A stretch of DNA of 8,855 nucleotides from an uncultured Actinomycetes bacterium (GCA_903865885.1 CAIPLJ010000024.1:1-8855), one strand, 5' to 3'. Positions 1-6,773 are shown, counted from the stretch's first letter. Translations and numbers: made by a program. The notes: generated by a model not told the origin, from the sequence alone.

Positions 1-247
1 CCATGACTTCAACAATGAGATCGATATCGGGATCGTTAACGATCGAAAATGGATCGGTAGTAAAGAGTGCGGGGTTTAGACCTGGGTAATCCTTAATGGT
101 GCGCACTGCAATGCGAGTCAGTTCGATCTTTACGCCGGCACGAGTAGAGAGTTCGGCTGTATCTTCGAGGAGCAAGCGGGCTACCTGGCTTCCGACAACT
201 CCGCAGCCGAGCATGCCAACGCGAACTGGTTTATCTGCGGGGCTCAT
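1..247 (-). CDS. hom: Homoserine dehydrogenase, N-terminal part (cut by window edge)
   Basis: Homoserine dehydrogenase reduces aspartate 4-semialdehyde to homoserine with NAD(P)H, at the branch leading to threonine and methionine; it is cytosolic. My own translation of the minus strand starts MSPADKPVRVGMLGCGVVG and shows the Rossmann nucleotide-binding motif G14-C-G16-V-V-G19 followed by SQVARLL, as is typical of actinobacterial Hom. It continues to residues DIDLIVEVM, which matches the end of the second strand region of the NAD-binding domain. About 82 codons are present; the catalytic and any C-terminal ACT domain lie beyond the left edge. The ATG at 247-245 lies 4 bp after the lysA stop, so translation is probably coupled; only a weak AGG precedes it. 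The argS-lysA-hom order is a familiar actinobacterial arrangement and supports the call. The frame is open to the edge. Confidence 0.93.
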   Translation of the reverse strand, partial: MSPADKPVRVGMLGCGVVGSQVARLLLEDTAELSTRAGVKIELTRIAVRTIKDYPGLNPALFTTDPFSIVNDPDIDLIVEVM

Positions 248-251
248 AAAC

Positions 252-1592
252 CTATTCTTTCACATCAAGTGAGAGCAGGTCTGCCTCATTTTCACGACGG
301 ACAATTACGCGGGCTTTTCCATCTTTTACTGCAACAACGGGCGGTCTTGGCACATGATTGTAATTACTAGCCATACTGCGGCCATATGCACCTGTTGCTG
401 GAGTTGCAAGAAGATCGCCAGGGGCAATATCTGAAGGCAATTGAATTTCTTTGATGATGATGTCGCCTGTTTCGCAATGTTTTCCAACTACGCGAGTCAA
501 GGCAAGCGGCGCAGATGATGCACGTTGTGCAATCACCGCTGTGTATTCGGCATCGTATAAAGCAGTGCGTGCGTTATCGCTCATGCCACCATCGACTGAG
601 ACGTACTTACGAACTTTTCCACCATCGATGACAACATCTTTCACGGTTCCCACTTCATACAAGGTAAACATTGTTGGTCCAACTATGTTGCGACCTGGTT
701 CGAGTGAAACCATTGGGATCTCAAGATTGTGTTGTGCGCACGCTTTCTTAACAGCAGTATGAATCTGCGGAAGAACATCAGCTGGTTCAACGGTGTCATC
801 TCCATCGATGTATGCAATTCCAAAACCGCCACCCAGATCGAGCTCGGGAAGTTCGGTGCCGTATTGATCGCGATATTTCGCCATAAAACCAATTAGGCGA
901 TCTGTTGCAATCTCATGCGCCTCGGCGCCAAATATCTGCGAACCAATATGGCAATGCACACCACGGAGTTCGAGTTGAGGATAATTTGCTAGCGCTTCGA
1001 CGGCAACCCAAGCCGCACCCGATGCGATAGAGAAACCAAATTTCACATCTTCATGTGCAGTAGAAATCTTTTCGTGAGTATGGGCTTCTATGCCGGGTGT
1101 AAGTCGCAGCATGACCCCTTGGCGAACTCCATGCTTATTTGCAGCAGCTGCAACTCGTTCAATCTCAAAGAGTGAATCCATCACAATTGTCTTAACTCCG
1201 ACAGAAACTGCGCGATCTATTTCGGCAACTGACTTATTATTTCCGTGCACTTCAATCTTCTTTGGGTTGATTCCACCAGCAAGTGCAACGGCGAGTTCTC
1301 CCCAAGTGCAAACATCGATACCAATTCCAATATCTGCAATCCATTGCGCAACAGCGGTACAGATAAAAGATTTCGCTGCGTAGTAGATAGTGCCGGCATG
1401 TGTACCGAATTGAGAATTAAGACCGTTCTGCCATGCAAGTGCGCGAGCACGATATGCATCTTCATCAAGGAAGAATGTTGGAGTTCCAAAATCTTTTGCT
1501 AGTTGCGCAGCAGGAATTCCGCAAAGAGTAAGTGTTCCACCGTTCAGTGATGCGTTCTTAGACCACATATTTATTGATGAGTTTTTAGACAT
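252..1592 (-). CDS. lysA: Diaminopimelate decarboxylase
   Basis: This PLP enzyme decarboxylates meso-2,6-diaminopimelate to L-lysine, the last step of lysine synthesis, in the cytosol. The 446-residue product has the fold-type III alanine-racemase-like barrel. The Schiff-base lysine is K74 in YYAAKSF, with HIGSQ at 215-219, the phosphate-binding GGGFG at 254-258 and EPGR at 298-301. The C-terminal beta domain carries the partner-subunit cysteine C373 in KHCETGD and the YN pair at 411-412. Length and motif order fit a complete active enzyme. The start at 1592 is chosen because it lies 2 bp after the argS stop, favouring translational coupling; no good Shine-Dalgarno is seen, and an internal Met9 has none either. 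It sits between argS and hom in what looks like one transcript. Ornithine/arginine decarboxylases of the same fold are a less likely reading, given the gene context and motif wording. Confidence 0.97.
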   Translation of the reverse strand: MSKNSSINMWSKNASLNGGTLTLCGIPAAQLAKDFGTPTFFLDEDAYRARALAWQNGLNSQFGTHAGTIYYAAKSFICTAVAQWIADIGIGIDVCTWGELAVALAGGINPKKIEVHGNNKSVAEIDRAVSVGVKTIVMDSLFEIERVAAAANKHGVRQGVMLRLTPGIEAHTHEKISTAHEDVKFGFSIASGAAWVAVEALANYPQLELRGVHCHIGSQIFGAEAHEIATDRLIGFMAKYRDQYGTELPELDLGGGFGIAYIDGDDTVEPADVLPQIHTAVKKACAQHNLEIPMVSLEPGRNIVGPTMFTLYEVGTVKDVVIDGGKVRKYVSVDGGMSDNARTALYDAEYTAVIAQRASSAPLALTRVVGKHCETGDIIIKEIQLPSDIAPGDLLATPATGAYGRSMASNYNHVPRPPVVAVKDGKARVIVRRENEADLLSLDVKE

Positions 1593-1594
1593 AG

Positions 1595-3241
1595 CTACAT
1601 CCGATCCGGTGCTGATACGCCAAGCAAATCGAGACCATTTGCAATCACCTGCATCGTTGCCGCGCAGAGAGCTGCTCGCGCTGAGTGAATTGGTGCGATC
1701 GGTTCTTCGCCCAGTGGGATAACTCGACAGTCGGCGTAGAAGCCGTGATAAACCCCAGCAAGTTCTTCAAGATAACGAGCAACACGGTGCGGTTCGCGGA
1801 ACTGTGCAGCACTTGCGACAACTCGTGGATATTCAGCGAGTGAACCTAGTAATTCGTTCTCACGATCGTGGCTAAGTTGCGAAGCGTCAAATGCAGATAA
1901 GTCGGATGAGATTCCCAACTCTTGAGTATTACGAAGTACGCCCGCAATGCGAGCATGCGCGTATTGAACGTAGTAAACAGGGTTCTCATTAGTATTGCGG
2001 CGCAAGACATCGATATCCATCACCATTGGGGTATCGACGGGATAGCGAATAAGTGTGTAGCGGGCAGCATCCACTCCAACCTTTTCGACTAACTCCTCCA
2101 AAGTAATAATTGTTCCGGCACGCTTTGAAAGTTTAAGTTCCTCGCCACCTTCCATAATTTTTACAAGCTGGCCAATCATGATTTCAACGTTGTAACTGGA
2201 ATCATCTCCCGCGCATGCTGCAGTGGCTTTGAGACGATGTATATAACCATGGTGATCTGCGCCCAGCATGTAGATACAGATATCGAAGCCGCGTTCGCGC
2301 TTATTGATGTAATAAGCAGTATCTGATGCAAAGTATGTGAGGTCGCCATCTTCTTTGAGAATGACGCGATCTTTATCGTCACCAAAATCAGTTGTGCGAA
2401 GCCAAACTGCGCCATCTAATTCAAATACGTGGCCCTGTGCGCGAAGTTTTTCTACCGCATGTTCGACTGCGCCGGATTCGTGAAGCGAGCGCTCAGAGAA
2501 CCAGACATCGAACTTGGTATGAAAAGTTTCAAGAACTTTTTGCTGCTGTGCCAATTGAACTTTATAGGCAGCTTCGCGAAATTCTTCACTCGTGGAAATT
2601 TTTGGGTTTGCAGCGACAACTTCCTTAGCGAGATCTGAAATGTAATTTCCTTGGTAACCATCTTCAGGAATTGGTTTACCTTGGGCTGCCGCTTGAACCG
2701 ATTGACCAAAGAGATCCATCTGACGCCCGCGGTCATTGATGTAGAACTCGCGAGTCACCTGCGCACCTGCAGCGCTGAGTACTCGACCGAGTGAATCACC
2801 GACCGCTGCCCACCGCGTATGGCCTAAGTGCAACGGACCCGTTGGGTTGGCGCTAATAAATTCGAGGTTGATCTTTATGCCCGCGAGCGCTGCTCCCCGA
2901 CCGTATTCATATCTATTAGTAAGAATGGTGCGAACGAGTTCAGCTTGGTTGGCGCGATCCAAGGTAATGTTGATAAAACCGGGGCCAGCAATATCAACCT
3001 TGGTGACACCTGCGATAGATGCAATCGCGCTCTGAAGAATCGTTGCAATCTCACGCGGATTCTTGCCGGCCGCCTTAGCCAACTGAAGTGCAATCGAGGT
3101 TGCGTAATCGCCATGGTCTCGATTCTTGGGGCGCTCGAGAGCGATGCTCGCAGGGGGTTGGCCCTCGAGATCTCCCCTTGAAAATGCCGCGGCAACGGCA
3201 GCCTGGATATCGGCTGAGAGCTGGTCGGCAAGGCTAGGCAT
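1595..3241 (-). CDS. argS: Arginine-tRNA ligase (class I)
   Basis: Charges tRNA-Arg with arginine in the cytosol. The 548-residue product has the ArgS layout: an N-terminal additional domain (about 1-105, with GDYATSIALQLAK at 44-56) and a class I Rossmann catalytic core. The core carries the HIGH-type motif HLGH at 138-141 inside SANPTGPLHLGHTR. The KMSKS-type loop is KLSKR at 370-374. The NPVYYVQYAHAR segment (420-431) opens the helical DALR anticodon-binding domain, which runs to the C-terminus. Length is normal. The ATG at 3241 follows an unremarkable leader with no clear Shine-Dalgarno. A possible minus-strand -10 (TATATG, complement of 3280-3285) would give a leader of about 30 nt, but no good -35 is visible. 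It is the first gene of the argS-lysA-hom run and is divergent from xylF. Confidence 0.97.
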   Translation of the reverse strand: MPSLADQLSADIQAAVAAAFSRGDLEGQPPASIALERPKNRDHGDYATSIALQLAKAAGKNPREIATILQSAIASIAGVTKVDIAGPGFINITLDRANQAELVRTILTNRYEYGRGAALAGIKINLEFISANPTGPLHLGHTRWAAVGDSLGRVLSAAGAQVTREFYINDRGRQMDLFGQSVQAAAQGKPIPEDGYQGNYISDLAKEVVAANPKISTSEEFREAAYKVQLAQQQKVLETFHTKFDVWFSERSLHESGAVEHAVEKLRAQGHVFELDGAVWLRTTDFGDDKDRVILKEDGDLTYFASDTAYYINKRERGFDICIYMLGADHHGYIHRLKATAACAGDDSSYNVEIMIGQLVKIMEGGEELKLSKRAGTIITLEELVEKVGVDAARYTLIRYPVDTPMVMDIDVLRRNTNENPVYYVQYAHARIAGVLRNTQELGISSDLSAFDASQLSHDRENELLGSLAEYPRVVASAAQFREPHRVARYLEELAGVYHGFYADCRVIPLGEEPIAPIHSARAALCAATMQVIANGLDLLGVSAPDRM

Positions 3242-3431
3242 GGAGCAAGGTTACCCGCTCACGCGTGCGTAAGGTCGCCCATATATCAGCGAACCGTTAC
3301 CAAATCGTTAGCGCATTCGACTCGCTTTTTTATGCGTAAGACCAATACCGTTACCTCACCCGTCGGGACCATAAACAGGAATGAAAAATCTTCTTTCTGG
3401 GTTTTCGACTTTTCGAAAGGTCACAACACAT
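3242..3431. promoter_or_regulatory. Divergent intergenic region between argS and xylF
   Basis: This 190-bp gap must drive argS leftward and the sugar importer rightward. Visible elements are: a candidate argS -10, TATATG on the minus strand (3280-3285); a 9-bp direct repeat ACCGTTACC at 3293 and 3347; a related GTTACC at 3250; and an imperfect inverted repeat, TTAGCGCAT at 3308-3316 against ATGCGTAA at 3332-3339. A T6 run lies at 3326-3331. I could not settle on a convincing sigma-70 -35/-10 pair for xylF. These repeats are plausible binding sites for a sugar-responsive regulator, but that is inference: the regulator gene is not in the window. Confidence 0.5.
3293..3355 (+). repeat. 9-bp direct repeat ACCGTTACC, two copies 54 bp apart
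   Basis: Identical ACCGTTACC occurs at 3293-3301 and 3347-3355. The start-to-start spacing of 54 bp is close to five helical turns, so both copies would face the same side of DNA. They flank the AT-rich stretch where a xylF promoter could lie. The repeat is seen directly; a role as operator is inference, and chance cannot be excluded for a 9-mer. Confidence 0.4.
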
Positions 3432-4508
3432 ATGACAAAGCGTCGTAACGCAGTAGCAGCAGTTCTTGCAACAGCTGCTCTTGCACTCACAGGCTTCGTT
3501 GCTGCTCCTTCAGCTTCAGCTGCTGGCACACAGGTTGGCGTAATCCTTCCTGATGCTGCTTCATCAGCTCGCTGGGAAACAGCAGACCGTCCATTCCTTG
3601 CAGCAGCATTCAAGGCAGCTGGAGTAACAGCTGACATTCAGAATGCAAATGGCGACAAGGCAAAGTTCGCAACAATCGCAGACCAGATGCTCGCAAAGGG
3701 CGTAAAGGTTTTGATCATGGCTGGACTTGATTCACCATCAACAGCTGCTATCCAAGCAAAGGCTGCTAAGGCTGGCGTTAAGACAATCGATTACGATCGT
3801 CTAACACTTGCAGGATCAGCTTCATACTACGTTTCATTCGATAACGTTGCAGTTGGCAAGCTTCAGGGACAAGGCATCAAGGATTGCCTTACTAAAGCTG
3901 GTCAGACAAAGGCTTCAATCGTTTACCTAAACGGTTCACCAACAGATAACAACGCAACACTCTTCAAGCAGGGTTATGACTCTGTTCTTCGTCCATCAAT
4001 CACTTCAGGTGCTTACAAGCTCGTTGACGATCAGTCTGTTCCAGATTGGGACAACGCTAAGGGTGGAGTTATCTTCGAACAGCAGCTCACAAAGGCAGGC
4101 GGAAAGCTTGATGCAGTTGTATCAGCTAACGAAGGTCTTGGACTTGCAGCAGTTGCAGTTCTTAAGAAGAACAAGCTCAACGGCAAGGTATGCGTATCAG
4201 GTCAGGATGCAACAGCAGACGGACTTGCAGCGATCCTTACTGGTGACCTTTCAAACACTGTTTACAAGGCTGTAAAGCAGGAAGCAAACGGAGCTGCAGA
4301 TCTCGCGATCGCATTGATCAAGGGAACTAAGGTTACAAATGCAACAGGAAAGACAAACGATGGAAAGCGCGATGTTCCATCAGTTCTTCTTGTACCAGTT
4401 GGAATCACAAAGGCTAACGTCAAGGTTGTCATCGCTGATGGCTTCCAGACACGTGCTGCTGTTTGTAAGATTGCAACAGAAGCTGTTTGTAAGGCAAACG
4501 GTATCTAA
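3432..4508 (+). CDS. xylF: Sugar ABC transporter substrate-binding protein, XylF-like
   Basis: Extracytoplasmic binding protein that captures a monosaccharide, most likely D-xylose, and delivers it to the XylGH membrane complex. From the ATG at 3432 the product is 358 residues. It has a Sec signal peptide (KRR n-region, hydrophobic 7-24, cleavage near PSASA-AGT at 30/31) and no lipobox cysteine. The mature protein is a two-lobe periplasmic-binding fold. Several stretches resemble E. coli XylF from memory: ARW near 46-48, YDR 121-123, SFDN 135-138, GSPTDNNA 168-175, SANE 231-234 and SGQDA 256-260. I prefer the 3432 start because it places the n-region correctly and has AAAGG upstream (11-nt spacing). 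The in-frame ATG at 3381 would add 17 residues before the signal and has AGGA only one base away. Codons are strongly biased (ACA, TCA, GCA, AAG), suggesting high expression. Substrate is inferred; glucose, ribose or another sugar is possible. Confidence 0.88.
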   Translation: MTKRRNAVAAVLATAALALTGFVAAPSASAAGTQVGVILPDAASSARWETADRPFLAAAFKAAGVTADIQNANGDKAKFATIADQMLAKGVKVLIMAGLDSPSTAAIQAKAAKAGVKTIDYDRLTLAGSASYYVSFDNVAVGKLQGQGIKDCLTKAGQTKASIVYLNGSPTDNNATLFKQGYDSVLRPSITSGAYKLVDDQSVPDWDNAKGGVIFEQQLTKAGGKLDAVVSANEGLGLAAVAVLKKNKLNGKVCVSGQDATADGLAAILTGDLSNTVYKAVKQEANGAADLAIALIKGTKVTNATGKTNDGKRDVPSVLLVPVGITKANVKVVIADGFQTRAAVCKIATEAVCKANGI

Positions 4509-4519
4509 TTCATTAGATA
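4502..4519 (+). repeat. Perfect 8-bp inverted repeat over the xylF stop codon
   Basis: TATCTAAT (4502-4509) and ATTAGATA (4512-4519) are exact reverse complements separated by 2 bases, and the left arm contains the xylF TAA stop. As RNA it would be a weak AU-rich hairpin with a strained loop; as DNA it is a near-perfect palindrome that a dimeric protein could bind. No function is shown by sequence alone. Confidence 0.45.
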
Positions 4520-4535
4520 TCCAAGCTAGCAATAG

Positions 4536-4588
4536 CTAATGCTTAAGAATCCGGTCCGGGGATTTCCCCCGGACCGGATTCGCATTAG
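4536..4588 (+). terminator. Very strong stem-loop between xylF and xylG, without a U-run
   Basis: A perfect 15-bp GC-rich stem (4547-4561 with 4567-4581) closes a 5-base loop, ATTTC. An outer 7-bp stem, CTAATGC (4536-4542) with GCATTAG (4582-4588), extends it, leaving TTAA (4543-4546) as a bulge on the left. No T-tract follows, so it is not a standard intrinsic terminator. In SBP-first ABC operons, hairpins at this spot are known to protect the upstream mRNA end and lower expression of the downstream ATPase and permease genes. That role, or partial termination, is the likely reading here. Confidence 0.75.
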
Positions 4589-4607
4589 TAGGATAAGAAA
4601 GTATCAA
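4579..4607 (+). promoter_or_regulatory. Possible weak internal promoter for xylGH
   Basis: TTCGCA (4579-4584) and TATCAA (4602-4607) are separated by 17 bp, each matching the sigma-70 consensus at 4 of 6 positions. Transcription would begin about 15-20 bp before the xylG start. The -35 lies in the right arm of the intercistronic stem-loop. Such matches occur often by chance. Confidence 0.2.
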
Positions 4608-4631
4608 TAACCCGAATATCGAGAGGCGCTC

Positions 4632-5381
4632 ATGAGCACACCGTTGCTTTCCCTCAAAGGAATTAATAAATCCTTTGGACCCGTTCATGTCTTGAAAGAT
4701 GTTAATTTCGATGTTTATCCAGGACAGGTGACTGCTCTCGTTGGAGATAACGGAGCGGGTAAGTCCACTCTCATTAAATGTATTGCGGGTATCTACACAC
4801 CCGAAAGCGGAGATTTCATCTTCGAAGGAAATAACGTCACCATCGATGGGCCTCGTGCTGCAACTGCGCTCGGCATCGAAATTGTGTATCAAGATCTCGC
4901 TCTCTGCGACAACCTCGACATTGTTCACAATATGTTCCTTGGTCGTGAAGAGAAGAAGGGCATTACCCTCAACGAAACTTCAATGGAGTCACTCGCACGC
5001 AAGACTCTCGATGGACTCAATGTTCGAACCGTGAAATCAATCCGTCAGACCGTTGCATCGCTCTCGGGTGGACAACGTCAGACAGTTGCCATCGCTCGTG
5101 CAGTGTTATGGAATTCAAAGGTAGTCGTTCTCGATGAGCCAACAGCAGCTCTTGGCGTTGCTCAAACTGAGCAGGTTCTCAATCTTGTTCGTCGCCTTGC
5201 CGATAATGGTCTAGCTGTTGTTCTTATCAGCCACAACCTCATCGATATCTTCCAGGTCGCTGACAATATTGCGGCTCTCTACCTTGGAAATATGGCAGCA
5301 CAAGTCAAAAAGTCAGATGTCACAACAAACCAAGTCATCGAATTGATCACTACTGGTAAATCCGAAGGAGTGACTAAGTAA
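4632..5381 (+). CDS. xylG: Sugar ABC transporter ATP-binding protein, single-domain XylG/FrcA type
   Basis: Cytoplasmic ATPase that powers sugar import by XylH. All ABC motifs are intact in 249 residues: Walker A GDNGAGKST 38-46, Q-loop Q87 in VYQD, signature LSGGQRQ 144-150, Walker B VVVLDEP 164-170 with catalytic E169, and switch histidine H201. E. coli XylG and most sugar ATPases of this subfamily are fused tandem proteins of about 500 residues. This one has a single nucleotide-binding domain, like the fructose ATPase FrcA, so it should act as a homodimer with two competent sites. The start at 4632 is supported by GAGAGG at 4621-4626 with 5-nt spacing. The TAA stop overlaps the xylH ATG by one base, so the two are translationally coupled. 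It is downstream of xylF across a strong hairpin. Family assignment is secure; the xylose link depends on the neighbours. Confidence 0.9.
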   Translation: MSTPLLSLKGINKSFGPVHVLKDVNFDVYPGQVTALVGDNGAGKSTLIKCIAGIYTPESGDFIFEGNNVTIDGPRAATALGIEIVYQDLALCDNLDIVHNMFLGREEKKGITLNETSMESLARKTLDGLNVRTVKSIRQTVASLSGGQRQTVAIARAVLWNSKVVVLDEPTAALGVAQTEQVLNLVRRLADNGLAVVLISHNLIDIFQVADNIAALYLGNMAAQVKKSDVTTNQVIELITTGKSEGVTK

Positions 5382-6604
5382 TGACTACTCAATCTGTATT
5401 AGAGAAAGAGACTCTCAAAGGGGCAGCCTCTAACTACCTTTCCCGAGTTAAAGCAGGCGATATCGGTTCGCTTCCAGCTGTATTAGGACTCGTTTCACTC
5501 GTTGCAGTATTTGGCGCTATGTCTGAGTTCTTCCTTACAAATCGCAACTTTGCAAACCTGCTGACACAAGCAGCGCCCGTGATGGTGATTGCGATGGGGC
5601 TTGTCTTTGTTCTATTACTGGGAGAAATTGATCTCTCTGCAGGGTATGCATCAGGTGTATGTGGCGCTGTTCTCGTGCTGCTTGTTACCAATCATGGATG
5701 GAGCTGGTATTCAGCGCTTGGCGCAAGTATTGCCGTCGGTGCAATCCTAGGAACTCTTATTGGAACTTTGGTCTCCAGACTTGGAATACCATCATTCGTT
5801 GTAACTTTGGCTGCATTCCTTGCATTCCAAGGCGTGCTTCTTTTGCTCGCTGGTGAAGGCGGAACTATTCCGATTGCAGATAAGACAATCTTAGCTGTCG
5901 AAAATAGCAATCTCTCACCAATGCAAGGTTGGATTCTCTGGGCTGTGACTTCAGCGCTCTATGTCGTGAGCGGACTTAATCGAATCAATTCACGTCGCAA
6001 AGCAGGACTTGTTGTTGAATTAACACAGCTTTGGGTGATGAAAACTGCCGCACTTCTGCTTATTACCGGTGGAGCTGTGTACACACTCAATCAGGAACGT
6101 GGCCTCTCTGCAGCCAACAGTACAAAGGGTGTTCCTTTCGTTGCTCCATTAATTCTTGTTATTTTAGTTGTCGGTACCTTTGTCTTATCTAAGACTTCAT
6201 TTGGTCGACACATCTATGCAGTCGGTGGAAACGCTGAAGCGGCACGTCGTGCAGGTATCAATGTAAAGCGTGTACGCACAATTGCATTCGTACTCTGTTC
6301 AGCACTTGCATCGATTGCAGGAATGCTCTTCGCATCTCGCATGAATTCAATCTCTCCTTCAACTGGTGGATCTTCGACACTTCTCTATGCAGTGGGTGCA
6401 GCTGTAATCGGAGGCGTCTCACTCTTCGGCGGAAAAGGTCGCATGCGCGATGCAATTCTCGGAGGCCTCGTCGTTGCTGTAATTGATAATGGAATGGGGT
6501 TGCTCGGTTATGGCGCTGGAATTCAGTACCTGGTCACCGGCGCAGTGCTATTGGTATCTGCAGGCGTCGATGCAATTTCACGTCGTGGAGCGTTGACAAA
6601 CTAA
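5381..6604 (+). CDS. xylH: Sugar ABC transporter permease, XylH-like
   Basis: Integral membrane subunit forming the sugar channel of the XylFGH importer. The 407-residue product has a hydrophilic N-terminus of about 30 residues followed by roughly ten hydrophobic segments. Conserved features of the ribose/xylose permease family (BPD_transp_2) are visible: GEIDLSAG at 81-88, the cytoplasmic ATPase-contact loop GRHIYAVGGNAEAARRAG at 275-292, and VIGGVSLFGGKG at 342-353. A basic loop (RINSRRK, 201-207) lies mid-protein, where XylH-type permeases are longer than RbsC. The start at 5381 overlaps the xylG stop (TAATG), with Shine-Dalgarno GAAGGAG at 5364-5370. It is the last gene of the importer operon, followed by a tRNA 60 bp later. 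Intact; exact substrate inferred. Confidence 0.92.
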   Translation: MTTQSVLEKETLKGAASNYLSRVKAGDIGSLPAVLGLVSLVAVFGAMSEFFLTNRNFANLLTQAAPVMVIAMGLVFVLLLGEIDLSAGYASGVCGAVLVLLVTNHGWSWYSALGASIAVGAILGTLIGTLVSRLGIPSFVVTLAAFLAFQGVLLLLAGEGGTIPIADKTILAVENSNLSPMQGWILWAVTSALYVVSGLNRINSRRKAGLVVELTQLWVMKTAALLLITGGAVYTLNQERGLSAANSTKGVPFVAPLILVILVVGTFVLSKTSFGRHIYAVGGNAEAARRAGINVKRVRTIAFVLCSALASIAGMLFASRMNSISPSTGGSSTLLYAVGAAVIGGVSLFGGKGRMRDAILGGLVVAVIDNGMGLLGYGAGIQYLVTGAVLLVSAGVDAISRRGALTN

Positions 6605-6619
6605 GTAATAAGCACCGAT

Positions 6620-6648
6620 TTGTTGCATCAGCGAAAGACGCGTAGCCT
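6620..6648 (+). promoter_or_regulatory. Candidate promoter of tRNA-Leu and the downstream small gene
   Basis: TTGTTG (6620-6625) and TAGCCT (6643-6648) are spaced by 17 bp and fit sigma-70 -35 (4/6) and -10 (TANNNT form). The predicted transcription start, near 6655, would leave a leader of about 10 nt before the mature tRNA 5' end, as is usual for tRNA genes. Inferred from pattern only. Confidence 0.4.
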
Positions 6649-6660
6649 TTCGCCTGCAAC
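6622..6660 (+). terminator. Two-part stem-loop after xylH, possible operon end
   Basis: GTTGCA (6622-6627) pairs with TGCAAC (6655-6660), and inside it GCGAAAG (6631-6637) pairs with CTTTCGC (6647-6653), leaving a 9-base loop. Thirteen pairs form a hairpin starting 18 bp after the xylH stop. No U-run follows, so intrinsic termination is doubtful. It may mark the 3' end of the xylFGH message or be an RNA processing site before the tRNA. It overlaps the candidate tRNA promoter. Confidence 0.45.
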
Positions 6661-6664
6661 TCCA

Positions 6665-6746
6665 GCGGGAGTGGTGAAATGGCAGACACGCAAGTCTTAG
6701 GAACTTGTGCTCCGGCGTGCGGGTTCAAGTCCCGCCTCCCGCACCA
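6665..6746 (+). tRNA. tRNA-Leu, anticodon UAG, with encoded CCA
   Basis: An 82-nt cloverleaf can be folded by eye. The acceptor stem GCGGGAG (6665-6671) pairs with CTCCCGC (6736-6742), followed by A and encoded CCA (6744-6746). The anticodon stem CAAGT (6691-6695) pairs with ACTTG (6703-6707), with loop CTTAGGA and anticodon TAG at 6698-6700. The T stem GCGGG (6719-6723) pairs with CCCGC (6731-6735) around TTCAAGT. The variable region (6708-6718) is longer than in class I tRNAs, as expected for leucine. It reads CUA and, by wobble, other CUN codons. The helix-hairpin-helix gene begins 27 bp later and is probably on the same primary transcript. Confidence 0.96.
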
Positions 6747-6773
6747 GATGTACAAGATCGAGAAAGATTAACG

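Noticed and set aside
451..3181. Plus-strand open frames at 451-762, 1090-1383, 2392-2638 and 2828-3181
   Set aside because: All lie opposite lysA or argS, encode no recognisable domain and have atypical composition; they are shadows of the real genes.
3381..3431. ATG at 3381 as the start of xylF
   Set aside because: It would place 17 extra residues before a normal signal peptide, and its AGGA is only one base from the ATG. Not fully excluded, so noted as a finding.
3356..3637. Minus-strand frame covering the xylF promoter and signal peptide
   Set aside because: Alanine- and arginine-rich shadow of the biased xylF codons, with no domain or ribosome site.
6705..6773. Upstream in-frame extension of the helix-hairpin-helix gene beginning at 6705
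   Set aside because: It starts inside the tRNA-Leu gene, and its first 23 residues are just translated tRNA sequence; the ATG at 6774 has a suitable ribosome site.
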